A stretch of DNA of 64,000 bases, from assembly GCF_004217335.1 (NCBI RefSeq), contig NZ_SHMP01000004.1:248001-312000 (forward strand). The letters run 5' to 3'. The stretch comes from Natrinema hispanicum (GTDB lineage Archaea > Halobacteriota > Halobacteria > Halobacteriales > Natrialbaceae). Made by a program: the position numbers and the translations under genes. This document shows, in pieces, positions 8,129 to 15,952 of the stretch (its first letter is position 1; each line of letters begins with the position of its first letter). The notes beneath the pieces are model-generated. The model saw nothing but the letters and a program-made list of their open reading frames with translations, made no database searches and had not been told where the DNA came from.

Positions 8129-9393
8129 TGCCGATCGACAAACGCGGGGTCGCTGCCGAGTTAGAGGCTAACGTTGAGACGATCGAAACGTATCTGAAGG
8201 ATGACACGGGGATCGTAGAGCGGTATCAGGACGCGTTCCAGCGGCTTCCTGAGGAGTGGACGAGTGAGGAGATCCGTGACGCGTTGCAGCGAGCGTCCTA
8301 CCCTGGGGCGTACCCGACCGACGAGTTCGATTCCGCGAGTAGCATGGTTGTCCCGCATGCTGAAAGTGATGGGTGGGAAAATCACGAGGAGATCAACGAG
8401 TGGGCGCGCGAGATTCTCAGTGATGTGCCAGTCATGGCTGTCGATGGGTCGCAACTCCCGCCAACCACGGAGTTCAACGTGCCGCTGGCGTACGTACAGG
8501 CGGCGTGTGCAGTCAATTACCATCACGCCGACGGGCGACTCGACCGAGATGTCGACGGGCGGCTGTTGACGCCTGACGAGATTACGCGGGAATCAGAGGA
8601 CGGGGATTACCGGTTCGTCGATTTGCAACTCGTCGGTCACCACCGCTTCGAATACGAGGGATCGCTGCTCATCGAACAACTCGTAGAACTAGCAACTGCT
8701 CGTGATGCTGGTGACATTAATCACACGCCGGTCGTGTTCTATGACGGGCCGCTGATCGCGTCGTTCACGAACCCGTTGAGGCCGGAGACGCGCGAGCGAT
8801 ACATCTCGACGCTAAGCCGGGTGGTCGCGGCGAGTCAGCATCATGAAATCCCGCTGGTTGGGTACGTTGCGGGTTCAAGCGCGACTGAACTCGTGAAGAT
8901 GACGCGACTCCTGTTGAAGGATGAGTTCGAGACTGACCGCGTTATCCCAGACGCGCATGTCTTGACGGAGTTGATGAGTCCGTGGGGGGATACGACGATC
9001 CCGTTCATCTCGAAGCGTGACGGGAGTGTCGATGCGTTACAGACCACGTACGAGGGCGAGCGGTACGAGTTCCAGGATGATATCCTGTTTTCGTACTTAA
9101 ATGTCCCGCCTGGTACCGGGCTCGACCGGATCGAGTTCCCTGGCTGGCTGTGTCGAAGCGACGGGCCTGACGGGTACGACTCGATGTATGAGTACACCGT
9201 TGAAATCGTTCGGGCAGAGGCCGGTGTCGGGCGTGGCTACCCTGAAATCCTCCAGCAAGCCGATAGTGACGCCGTGATTGATCACCAGGATCGTCAACAG
9301 TTCCACCGGATCGTCCAACGCTGGGCTGAATCGAACAACGTGCCGCTCGAATGGAACGCCAAAGCACTCAGCAAGGAACTCCGCCGCCGATGA
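8128..9393 (+). CDS. NurA-domain nuclease
   Basis: A 421-residue protein with the NurA nuclease pattern. AVDGS carries D106, the first metal ligand. FYDGPL carries D206. The GYVAGSSATELVKMTR segment at about 245-260 corresponds to the conserved Lys-containing motif, and a late basic helix closes the fold. NurA is a 5'-3' exonuclease that works as a dimer with the HerA translocase on archaeal DNA ends. The start overlaps the Rad50-like stop (TAATG). A 73-bp gap without a gene separates it from the next CDS, the only sizeable spacer in this operon. The insertion around 135-165 and the overall divergence suggest a specialised paralogue. Confidence 0.82.
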   Translation: MPIDKRGVAAELEANVETIETYLKDDTGIVERYQDAFQRLPEEWTSEEIRDALQRASYPGAYPTDEFDSASSMVVPHAESDGWENHEEINEWAREILSDVPVMAVDGSQLPPTTEFNVPLAYVQAACAVNYHHADGRLDRDVDGRLLTPDEITRESEDGDYRFVDLQLVGHHRFEYEGSLLIEQLVELATARDAGDINHTPVVFYDGPLIASFTNPLRPETRERYISTLSRVVAASQHHEIPLVGYVAGSSATELVKMTRLLLKDEFETDRVIPDAHVLTELMSPWGDTTIPFISKRDGSVDALQTTYEGERYEFQDDILFSYLNVPPGTGLDRIEFPGWLCRSDGPDGYDSMYEYTVEIVRAEAGVGRGYPEILQQADSDAVIDHQDRQQFHRIVQRWAESNNVPLEWNAKALSKELRRR

Positions 9394-9466
9394 CGATGCC
9401 AGCTTACAGCACTGTCTCGGGAGTACGCACTGAGCAAGGAACACGCAGTAACATCAATCGAAACCT

Positions 9467-10132
9467 ATGACGAACACATCAGCACCTAGTGACTCGCCGG
9501 ATATCGATTCGTGTGTCCGGATCGGGAGTATCGTGTCCTCAAACAGCCACCTGGATTACGTCGCAGAGGTGTACAAGGAACGGGACTGCGACCGACCCCC
9601 AGAACTGCATGAACGCGAGTTCGGGCAACCAGTCTTCATCAAGAAGACTGTTGACGGGACTGAACACGCGATCATCGGCGTGATTTACGACACGCAATTA
9701 GTGGACCCAGATCAGGGGCGGACCGGGCCACGGTTAGCTCAGGACGATCAGGCGCAGTTCACGCCAGGATACATCGAGGAGCGAACGACGCTCGTCGGGA
9801 TCGCGCTGCTCGGGACTGCGGTCGTAACTGACGAGCGGGCGATCACGGATCCAAGTCATCAAATGCCGCGATGGACGATGGAAGTTGACGATACGGTGTA
9901 TCACTGTCCGGATCAGTTCACCGAAACGTTCCACCGTATTGACGGGCAGATACAGTTGGCGTATATGGATCGGTTAGTGGATATTGCGGGTGATCTCGGT
10001 GCAGAAGTCGTCGTGACGCTGATCGACCGATTACGAGGGATGCTTCCTGAAGACGATTCGAACCAGCGCGTGTTAGATGTCGTTGAGCAGAACGTGCAGT
10101 GGCAGGCACGCGAACAGCGAGGGGTAGTCTAA
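9467..10132 (+). CDS. HAS-barrel-like small subunit of the HerA operon
   Basis: A 221-residue protein of unknown family. Its opening, VRIGSIVSSNSHLDYVAEVY at about 17-36, and the following strand-rich segment (FIKKTVDGTEHAIIGVIYDT) look like the HAS-barrel that forms the N-terminal domain of HerA, here free-standing. The C-terminal third is helical. It overlaps herA by one base (TAATG at 10130-10134), so the two are translationally coupled. A separate barrel subunit could act as an adaptor at the HerA-NurA interface. The HAS assignment is by pattern only, and a structure prediction would settle it. Confidence 0.6.
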   Translation: MTNTSAPSDSPDIDSCVRIGSIVSSNSHLDYVAEVYKERDCDRPPELHEREFGQPVFIKKTVDGTEHAIIGVIYDTQLVDPDQGRTGPRLAQDDQAQFTPGYIEERTTLVGIALLGTAVVTDERAITDPSHQMPRWTMEVDDTVYHCPDQFTETFHRIDGQIQLAYMDRLVDIAGDLGAEVVVTLIDRLRGMLPEDDSNQRVLDVVEQNVQWQAREQRGVV

Positions 10133-11775
10133 TGACGGGACGAACGGATGTCATCGGGACGGTCGCCGGTCCTGGAGATGGACCAAATGAGTTCGTCTTC
10201 GTCGCGCCAGCGGACAGGACGATCAAGACGGGAGAATTCATCACGTACTCGGTTCCGGTCGAAGACGAAACCCGATCGGTGTTTGCCCGTGTGACGAACC
10301 GCGAGCTAATCAGAGGACTCCCGGAAGGATTCCTCGCTGACCCCGAAGTTGCGCCAGACACGGTCGCGGCGACACTCGGTGTCCCAACCGACGACACAGA
10401 ACTGTATCGGTTGACAGCGACGGTCATCGGGTACTACGATACGAACATGACGGCGTTCGCCAACCCGCGGCAACTCCCCGACCCGGGAACGCAGCTGTCC
10501 ATCGCACCGGACCCCCAGCTCGAAACAGTGCTTCCCAACCTCGGCTGTAAAACCGACCGCGTCGACGTGACCGAGTTAGATGGCGTTGCGCACATTGGCT
10601 GGCTACTGAACCGTGCGGAGGAAGCGACGAACATTCATCTCCCAATCGAGGAGTTCGTCTCGACGCACTTGGCGATCCTCGCAGAGACTGGGAGCGGGAA
10701 ATCCTACACCGCGTCCGTCCTGATCGAGGAGATGATGCGACCCAGTTCCCGCGCCTCACTACTGGTGTTCGACCCACACGGCGAATACGGTACGCTAGGC
10801 GAAATGCAGGGTCACGAGGCGTTCCAGGGAGACGACGGGTACCAACCGGACATCGTATATTACAATCCGGATCGGCTCCGCGTCCGGATTTCCGAGTTAG
10901 AACTCGGGGACGTCATGGCGATCTTGGATAACCCGAGTAACCGGATGCAGGAACGGCTCTCGACAGCATGGCGCTCGATGCAGAACGAAGAGAGCCAAAC
11001 TTGGGGGATCGATGACCTCATCCACGAGATGGAGCAGATTTACGGTGCGGATGACTCTAGCGTCGGCGCGTTAGAATGGCGGCTTCGCCGCTCGATCCAG
11101 CGGAACGACCTGTTCCATCCCGAAGAGAACGTTCCGCTCGACCAAATCGTCGATCCCGGTCAGTGTACGGTTCTCCAGATGGACACGCTGGACAAACGAG
11201 ATCAGCAACTCATCACGACCGTTCTCGTCCGCCGACTATACCGGGAGCGCCTCAACGACGTGCGCGGACGCAGCTCTGATGTCGATCACCCGGTCTTCGC
11301 GTTGTTCGAAGAGGGGCATCGGTACGCTCCTGCATCAGGTGATGCCCCGTCGCTCGGCATTATGCGGACGATCGCGTCTGAAGGCCGGAAGTTCGGGTTC
11401 GGTCTCGGGATCATCAGTCAACGCCCGTCGAAGATTGACCCGGACGTGCTGTCACAGTGCGGGACACAGATTTCAATGAAAATTCGGAATCCGAATGATC
11501 AAGATGCAATCAAGAAGTCTGTGGAGGCGGCTGGCGAAGACGTCACCCGAGAACTACCTGGTCTGACGCCCGGACAAGCAATCGTCTCCGGCGACGCGAT
11601 GAACACGCCAGCACTCATCCAAGTGAGATCCCGACTCACAGAGCACGGTGCCGAGAGTCGCCCGGTCATCGACGACTGGCATGAAGCGTATGAGAAGAAA
11701 CAGCGTGAGCCGTCCCAGTCCGAAGCGGCTGATTTCGGTGGTGGCGATTCGACTGGCGTGCAGAGTCTCGACTAA
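10132..11775 (+). CDS. herA: HerA-like bidirectional DNA translocase
   Basis: A 547-residue hexameric FtsK/HerA ATPase. An N-terminal HAS-barrel occupies residues 1-100, with IGTVAGPG at 8-15. Walker A is ETGSGKSY at 185-192, a DPHGEYG motif follows at 214-220, Walker B FALFEEG ends in the Glu pair near 393-394, and the QRPSKI sensor motif with R431 is present, then a C-terminal NPNDQ segment. I chose ATG 10132 because it overlaps the preceding stop and starts right before the barrel; an upstream start adds eleven unconserved residues. HerA pumps DNA into NurA during end resection. HerA-like ATPases also occur in bacterial antiphage systems. It is the last gene of the operon. Confidence 0.88.
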   Translation: MTGRTDVIGTVAGPGDGPNEFVFVAPADRTIKTGEFITYSVPVEDETRSVFARVTNRELIRGLPEGFLADPEVAPDTVAATLGVPTDDTELYRLTATVIGYYDTNMTAFANPRQLPDPGTQLSIAPDPQLETVLPNLGCKTDRVDVTELDGVAHIGWLLNRAEEATNIHLPIEEFVSTHLAILAETGSGKSYTASVLIEEMMRPSSRASLLVFDPHGEYGTLGEMQGHEAFQGDDGYQPDIVYYNPDRLRVRISELELGDVMAILDNPSNRMQERLSTAWRSMQNEESQTWGIDDLIHEMEQIYGADDSSVGALEWRLRRSIQRNDLFHPEENVPLDQIVDPGQCTVLQMDTLDKRDQQLITTVLVRRLYRERLNDVRGRSSDVDHPVFALFEEGHRYAPASGDAPSLGIMRTIASEGRKFGFGLGIISQRPSKIDPDVLSQCGTQISMKIRNPNDQDAIKKSVEAAGEDVTRELPGLTPGQAIVSGDAMNTPALIQVRSRLTEHGAESRPVIDDWHEAYEKKQREPSQSEAADFGGGDSTGVQSLD

Positions 11776-12067
11776 TCCCGCCTATCCAGCCTACAGGACT
11801 CGGGTAGGTCTGTTTCTATAGAGGGATCGTCTCTGGATTTCGAAGAAATCATTGCTAGCTATGCGTGCCTCGGCCGTCGCGCGCGGCAAACTGGTTGTTC
11901 TCACCCCGATACAATCTTTCAATTGCTATGATGGGCGATATGGTCGTGCTGTCAGTCGGAGGGTCGTACTGTGAGTGTGGATTCCGGCTTCTAACGGCCT
12001 GATGAGTTAGAAATAGCGGGAAATCGGGACAAGGTTTTAAATTCAACTGGCGGTTGTACCGGTTTGC
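11776..12067. other. Intergenic, no gene seen
   Basis: About 290 bp after herA with stop codons in all frames and no conserved protein. It contains the probable terminator of the resection operon and the promoter of the next small gene; GTTTTAAAT at about 12034-12042 is a TATA-like element roughly 27 bp before the ATG at 12068. Nothing else stands out. Confidence 0.5.
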
Positions 12068-12379
12068 ATGCAGCGCGTCATCGACCGGAAGTTGTACGAT
12101 ACAGACCAAGCCAAACAGATTGCTCGATACGCTCCGCTCACAGATAAGGGCGATTTCAACTACTTGATCGAGACCTTGTACAAGACCTCTGACGGGGAAT
12201 ACTTCCTCCATGGAGATGGTGGTGCAGCAACGAAATGGGCGGAAAAGATCAGCAACAAGCGTATGCCCAGCGAAGAAATCCAGCTGTTGACTGACGAAGA
12301 AGCCCTGAACTGGTGTGAAGAGCGAGCAGTAGACGGTGAAATTGTCGTCGAGGAATTCGGCCACTTAGTCGAAACATAA
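12068..12379 (+). CDS. Small conserved hypothetical protein, 103 aa
   Basis: A 103-residue product starting MQRVIDRKLYDTDQAKQIAR, with NYLIETLYKTSDGEYFLHGDGG and TKWAEKI in the middle and LLTDEEALNWCEE near the end. I recognise this as the widespread small family in which a kLYDT start, an E.LYkT..G.yFLyG.GG core and an lt.eeAleW end are conserved in many bacteria and archaea, usually on mobile DNA. Its function is unknown. A TATA-like element precedes it at the leaderless distance. No operon partner is visible. Confidence 0.7.
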   Translation: MQRVIDRKLYDTDQAKQIARYAPLTDKGDFNYLIETLYKTSDGEYFLHGDGGAATKWAEKISNKRMPSEEIQLLTDEEALNWCEERAVDGEIVVEEFGHLVET

Positions 12380-12400
12380 TTTCAACAACCCCCTCGGAAT

Positions 12401-12498
12401 CCACCACTCGGAAGGTGGGCAGCACACTGCGGATCATTCCCGCAGCGAGGTCTCATGACAACAGGTGGCAACAACCTCCACCGATGCGGCGTAAGCCG
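12401..12498 (+). other. Cluster of four hairpins, possible RNA or transposon-end remnant
   Basis: Four inverted repeats lie within 100 bp. CCACC/GGTGG occurs at 12401-12418, CTGCGG/CCGCAG at 12427-12445, AGGTGG with CCTCCACC-type pairing at 12463-12482, and CGGC-GTAA-GCCG at 12487-12498, where GTAA is a GNRA-type tetraloop. No protein frame is convincing here. The arrangement resembles 3' ends of IS200/IS605-type elements or their guide RNAs, but no transposase or TnpB is adjacent, so it is at most a remnant. Direction is not certain. Confidence 0.35.
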
Positions 12499-12535
12499 TG
12501 ATGCGGTCATATATCGCTCGGACAAGACACCAACT

Positions 12536-13152
12536 ACCATCACGATCGGTGGAAAAGAGGAGTCACTGACACATCTTCCCAGATTTCTTATCACAGAAAA
12601 CCGACATATTTTGCCCTATCAATTCTATTTTCCTGACAGAATCCGACATTATTGAAGCAAGATTCCGCAGGATATTCGCAAAGAGTGGCCCCAATATTCT
12701 CGTATATATTATGATAGTTAATCGGAGAGAAGGGTGTTTGGGTGCGAACTCTGCTGACACAATTGGGCGAAGAAGGCCGGATTAAATCGCCTTCACCAGC
12801 ACATTTGTCCCAGCTATAAGCGAGAAGGATGTAGTGCTGAACTTCTGCACAATACTGCGGAGTCAAAACGATTTCAGCCCTGGTCTTCGCCACAATTATC
12901 TCATTTTGAACATTTCGATCAACCCCTTCGAGCGTACCATCAGAATGTTCCTCTGCCCGTCACCTTAGATTACTAATTAATTTTCCCCGACTACAATCTG
13001 AGGCACTTCCCACACTTCATTGTATATTTCAATTGGTGGGTATGGGCAATGGGTTTTGGAAGTCACATTGCATATATACATTAGAACTTCAGGCTAGTTC
13101 CGTAGTGCGGTTATTCATACACCATTGCAAAAATCAATTACCACACTTCGGA
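12536..13152. other. AT-rich gene-poor stretch with decayed coding remnants
   Basis: This is the least GC-rich part of the window. No full-length gene is supported. On the minus strand near 12970-13075 a frame of about 35 codons (start MYICNV) reads YPPIEIYNEVWE and then stops. Its PIEIYN resembles PIEMYN in the frame at 13153-13443, and the underlying DNA is a 19-bp repeat, so this looks like a broken copy of that sequence. Confidence 0.4.
13018..13036 (+). repeat. 19-bp repeat, copy 1 of 2
   Basis: CATTGTATATTTCAATTGG here and CATTGTACATTTCAATTGG at 13318-13336 differ by one base and lie exactly 300 bp apart. Read on the minus strand both encode PIE(I/M)YN, so the likely origin is partial gene duplication, not a regulatory iteron. 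Confidence 0.6.
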
Positions 13153-13443
13153 CTAAACCATCACTTCTTTGATTGATCCGAAATCGATCCAATTGCAGTC
13201 CTCGTCCAGTGCAGATTTGAGAGAATAACCAGTGCCGGGTTTCAAAGAGAACATCACAAATTTACATTGGTCTTGAATCGTAACGTTGGTTGCGATTTTG
13301 GATAGGGCATTGTACATTTCAATTGGCGCTCTCACGGAGTTCCAAAGGGGGTAATTGAGACGGTGAAGAATTTGGCGCACATAGCGTGAAAAGAACGGAT
13401 AGGACCACTGTCCCGTCGCGTGGTTTTCAATGGACCATTTCAA
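13153..13443 (-). CDS. Doubtful hypothetical protein, 96 aa
   Basis: A 96-codon frame with an aromatic-rich start, MKWSIENHATGQWSYPFF, then APIEMYNALSK and a C-terminal KPGTGYSLKSALDEDCNW. I do not recognise it. The AT-rich setting and the non-acidic composition are unlike the haloarchaeal norm, which suggests recent acquisition or a gene fragment. It shares a 19-bp repeat with a decayed frame 300 bp away. Coding status is uncertain. Confidence 0.3.
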   Translation of the reverse strand: MKWSIENHATGQWSYPFFSRYVRQILHRLNYPLWNSVRAPIEMYNALSKIATNVTIQDQCKFVMFSLKPGTGYSLKSALDEDCNWIDFGSIKEVMV

Positions 13444-13612
13444 TTTTCAATAGAAATTAACGCGGATCGTCGAATCAGCGCTTGAGTCGGGTTTCCGTCT
13501 CCGTGTTTCTAAGGGCTTTAGGCACACGGAGATTGTTTCTAACTCTTTCATTTTTATTTCTCCGTGTGCTATACCCCCGCCGAATTTCCGCAAATGGGCT
13601 TTGATGTATAGA

Positions 13613-13961
13613 GACGGGGGAGATTTACTCCCCGGAACGTCTGAACCTTTGCGGCAGGTGGGCCGCCCACATTCATGCGCCATGTGGGGTGGGGCTTGCT
13701 GGGTCCTATCAGATTGAGAAGATAGACGAGAGTGTAACGACTCCCTTGGGTCGGGGAGTCGCTGGGGGCAGGGTCTCTTACAGCTGGGTGGGACACCTGT
13801 TACTGGGGGTCAGCAGTTGGGCGTTGCCCAAGCCACAAGTGCGCGGCAGAACGGCCGCGCTTTGTGTGTCTGATTTTTGACTATAGGAGAGAACACAGTC
13901 CCCGTCTCTCAGGTTCGCCGGGGATACAGGAGTCCCTATGCTCGCAGGGATCACATAGGGA
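13613..13961 (+). ncRNA. Candidate structured RNA: run of GC-rich hairpins
   Basis: About 350 bp of GC-rich sequence sits inside AT-rich DNA and is packed with inverted repeats. GACG-GGGGAG/CTCCCC-CGTC is at 13613-13641, GCGGC/GCCGC at 13651-13666, CCCACAT/ATGTGGG at 13666-13688, CGACTCCC/GGGAGTCG at 13738-13761, TTGGGC/GCCCAA with a 3-nt loop at 13817-13831, and GCGCGGC/GCCGCGC at 13841-13860. The last is followed by T-rich DNA like a terminator. Further on are TCCCCG/CGGGGA at about 13899-13924 and TCCCTATG/CATAGGGA at about 13933-13960. No frame through it encodes a recognisable protein. It does not match tRNA, RNase P or SRP RNA features I know. Strand and boundaries are guesses. Confidence 0.45.
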
Positions 13962-14087
13962 AGGGCTGTTCTCAAAGTTTCCACTTTCACTGTGGCTGGC
14001 TCACCTTTTTCACTCAAAACGTTAAACACATTGCTTGAGCCGTGGATTCCCCTGTCACACGCTCCATGGCTCCACACTCGTTCCCCT

Positions 14088-14246
14088 ATGACTGTCGAAA
14101 ACCAGGCGCTCGGAAACTGCCCGTTCTGCAACGCTAGAGTCCCGAAACACCAAGCGATCATCAAGTTCGAGACGAACGGCGAGCAACGCGTCTTCGCAGA
14201 ATGCCCTGAATGCGGCGAAGTCGTCGATCCAGACAGCGCCGGTTGA
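14088..14246 (+). CDS. Small zinc-binding protein (DUF7837-like), 52 aa
   Basis: ATG 14088 opens a 52-residue frame with two CxxC knuckles, CPFC at 11-14 and CPEC at 39-42, separated by a beta-strand-like segment AIIKFETNGEQRVFAE. Many haloarchaea encode such stand-alone zinc ribbons next to mobile DNA; the DUF7837 label is from memory. The function is unknown, and protein or nucleic-acid binding is likely. The upstream in-frame ATG at 13992 adds residues without any conserved feature. It lies directly after the hairpin-rich region. Confidence 0.65.
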   Translation: MTVENQALGNCPFCNARVPKHQAIIKFETNGEQRVFAECPECGEVVDPDSAG

Positions 14247-14345
14247 CGGTCAGATATTGCTGAGAAGAAGACTGACAGCACACGTTAATTACGGCATCTC
14301 TGAACCGTGAAACGGTCATTCTCCCAGTGAGCTGTCTTGGAACAG

Positions 14346-14801
14346 CTACTCGTAGTAGTCTTTGCGTTCAATGACTTCGGCGAAGCCGACGTTCTTACTG
14401 ACGTCCATGATTTCGATTCGCACCCGTTCGTTTGGCTCGGTATCAGGCACGATAACAACGTAACCTCGTTCAACGCGAGTGATGCCATCTCCTTGATCAC
14501 CAAGGCTTTCAATATCTACGGTGCGCTGCTCTCCTTTCTCAACAGGAGGTTCTCGGTTCGTTTGCTCGTAATTCTGGGAGTGGTCATCTGAGTGTTTGGC
14601 TGTTGAATTAGGTTGGTCCTCGTTTTGAGTTTGAGCTTCGCGTTTCGGTGACGCAGTCTGAACCACCGCTGTACGATAGGTCTGGTCTGGTTGTAACTGG
14701 CCTTTGGATACCTCACGGGCGGGTACTTCAATGATGTAGCTATCGTCCGTTTCCTCTAGTTCCGTAGTGAATAGGCATAGTAAGTTATCTGGAACGTCCA
14801 T
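14346..14801 (-). CDS. TRAM-domain protein with polar linker, 151 aa
   Basis: The C-terminal 60 residues (about 90-150) form a TRAM domain: GEQRTVDIESLGDQGDGITR, then GYVVIVPDTEPNERVRIEI and a final FAEVIER. TRAM is a small beta-barrel that binds RNA. Haloarchaea use single-domain TRAM proteins as RNA chaperones or post-transcriptional regulators. The N-terminal part (1-50) contains IIEVPAREV, and residues 50-90 are a low-complexity Q/N/S/T/E linker. The fusion of a short unknown N-terminal domain to TRAM is typical of haloarchaeal paralogues. It stands alone and faces left. Confidence 0.75.
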   Translation of the reverse strand: MDVPDNLLCLFTTELEETDDSYIIEVPAREVSKGQLQPDQTYRTAVVQTASPKREAQTQNEDQPNSTAKHSDDHSQNYEQTNREPPVEKGEQRTVDIESLGDQGDGITRVERGYVVIVPDTEPNERVRIEIMDVSKNVGFAEVIERKDYYE

Positions 14802-14860
14802 CAGAAACTGCCCTGTCTGTAAAAGCTGTTCAAGAACATCTTGGTTCTACCGGTGATGGA

Positions 14861-14989
14861 ATGATATGCGATCGCTCTGGCCTGGTGTTTAGTGCAGTAG
14901 CTCTGTTTCTTGACGATAATAAGGAGACTGTGGAGCGGTTGGAGATTACGTACCCGGAAGAGAGATGTGACTGGGTCGAAAAACACTAG
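14861..14989 (+). pseudogene. Possible gene fragment, 42 codons, 5' end missing
   Basis: A plus-strand frame ending at TAG 14987-14989 reads convincingly protein-like (DRSGLVFSAVALFLDDNK, then ETVERLEITYPEERCDWVEKH). The same frame stays open back to about 14773 with SETALSVKAVQEHLG, but no ATG or GTG precedes the Met at 14861. It overlaps the start of the TRAM gene on the other strand. It is either a truncated 3' end of a lost gene or chance; I favour a remnant. Confidence 0.25.
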
Positions 14990-15019
14990 TTTCCCTTACC
15001 GTCAAGGAAACATCCTTAC

Positions 15020-15027
15020 TTTATATG
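15020..15027 (+). promoter_or_regulatory. TATA box of the serine recombinase gene
   Basis: TTTATATG is centred about 27 bp before the ATG at 15050, the spacing expected for a leaderless haloarchaeal transcript. Just upstream, GTTTCCC and GGAAAC (about 14989-15011) form an interrupted inverted repeat that may be an operator. Confidence 0.5.
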
Positions 15028-15049
15028 TACGAATCAGACAAGGTTAGGT

Positions 15050-15790
15050 ATGGGAGAAACACCAGACTGTCGGAACGTCGCTGCGTATGTGCGCGTTAGC
15101 ACAGCCGATCAAGATGCCGAGAGACAACGCGACTCAATTGCATCGAAGTACGAAGAGGACAACATTACGTGGTTCGTCGACGTCGAGTCAGGTGCATCTC
15201 TCGCCCGGGATCAGTATAACGATCTTCGAGATGGACTCGACGAATACGACGTAGTAGTTTCAACAGAGATCGATAGGCTCGGCCGATCATTCAGCGAGCT
15301 CGCGTCTTTTGTTGAGGAACTCCGTGATCGAGGGATCGGTCTAGATTTAGTGGAACAGCCAGTTGACACGACAGGGAAAGAAGATTGGATGGGCGATCTA
15401 ATGCTGAACATCCTAATCACGTTCGCAGACGCAGAGAGGAGGATGATCAAAGACCGCGTTCAGCAAGGCATCGACAAAGCCCGCCGCGACGGAAAGCGCG
15501 TGGGCCGTCCGCCGTTTGGCTACGACGTTGAGGACGGGTTCATGTACCAAGTTCCAGATGAGTACGCCCGAGCACAGAACTTCATCAGGGAAGTGAAGAA
15601 GGGTCGGTCGAAGCGAGCGACTGCAGAATTCTTCGAAGTCCCCGAGAGTGCTATTCAGTCGATCTTGAAGCGTAGTGAGCAGAACTACGAAATCGCGTTC
15701 GATAACGACGAGTGGCGGATCGAGCGAGCAAAGGTTGAGGCTGGGGAGAAAAATCTAGAACCGCTGGAAAGGGGAAGTAACGATTTTTGA
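15050..15790 (+). CDS. Serine recombinase / resolvase-invertase family
   Basis: A 246-residue site-specific recombinase. The N-terminal catalytic domain starts AAYVRVSTADQDAERQR with nucleophile S17. It continues with the DRLGRS motif (STEIDRLGRSFSELAS) and the long E helix MLNILITFADAERRMIKDRVQQG. A linker GKRVGRPPFGYDVEDG follows, and a small C-terminal DNA-binding region resembles Hin-type HTH (RATAEFFEVPESAIQSILKRS). All catalytic Arg/Asp positions I can place are present. It probably resolves element multimers or inverts a segment. The origin repeats start 33 bp after its stop, so the enzyme may act near the origin. Confidence 0.9.
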   Translation: MGETPDCRNVAAYVRVSTADQDAERQRDSIASKYEEDNITWFVDVESGASLARDQYNDLRDGLDEYDVVVSTEIDRLGRSFSELASFVEELRDRGIGLDLVEQPVDTTGKEDWMGDLMLNILITFADAERRMIKDRVQQGIDKARRDGKRVGRPPFGYDVEDGFMYQVPDEYARAQNFIREVKKGRSKRATAEFFEVPESAIQSILKRSEQNYEIAFDNDEWRIERAKVEAGEKNLEPLERGSNDF

Positions 15791-15822
15791 CTGGACTCTG
15801 TGGGAATGATCTGGACCTCACC

Positions 15823-15952
15823 CACACTGTATTCGAAATGAAATCTGTTATAGAACGTCTAGATAATCAACCCTCACACACCGTTTTCGAAATGAAATCT
15901 GTTATAGAACGTCTAGATAATCAACCCTCACACACCGTTTTCGAAATGAAAT
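15823..15952 (+). repeat. 54-bp tandem repeat of the origin, 2.4 copies
   Basis: Units start at 15823, 15877 and 15931. The first two are full 54-bp copies differing by two bases near the start, and the third stops after about 22 bp. Each carries TTCGAAATGAAAT, the reverse complement of the repeats on the other side of the origin. A frame through the units encodes HTVFEMKSVIERLDNQPS repeatedly, but this is a by-product of 54 being divisible by three. Confidence 0.85.

Noticed and set aside
12401..12498. Complete IS200/IS605 element
   Set aside because: Only end-like hairpins are visible; no TnpA or TnpB coding sequence adjoins.
12591..12893. Minus-strand 100-codon frame in the AT-rich stretch
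   Set aside because: Cys-rich, non-acidic and without recognisable motifs; chance frame in low-GC DNA.
13569..13880. Short frames on both strands across the hairpin run
   Set aside because: They follow the inverted repeats and contain no family features; a structured RNA explains the sequence better.
15823..15952. CRISPR array
   Set aside because: The 54-bp units are contiguous without spacers and lie at an origin; no cas genes in the window.
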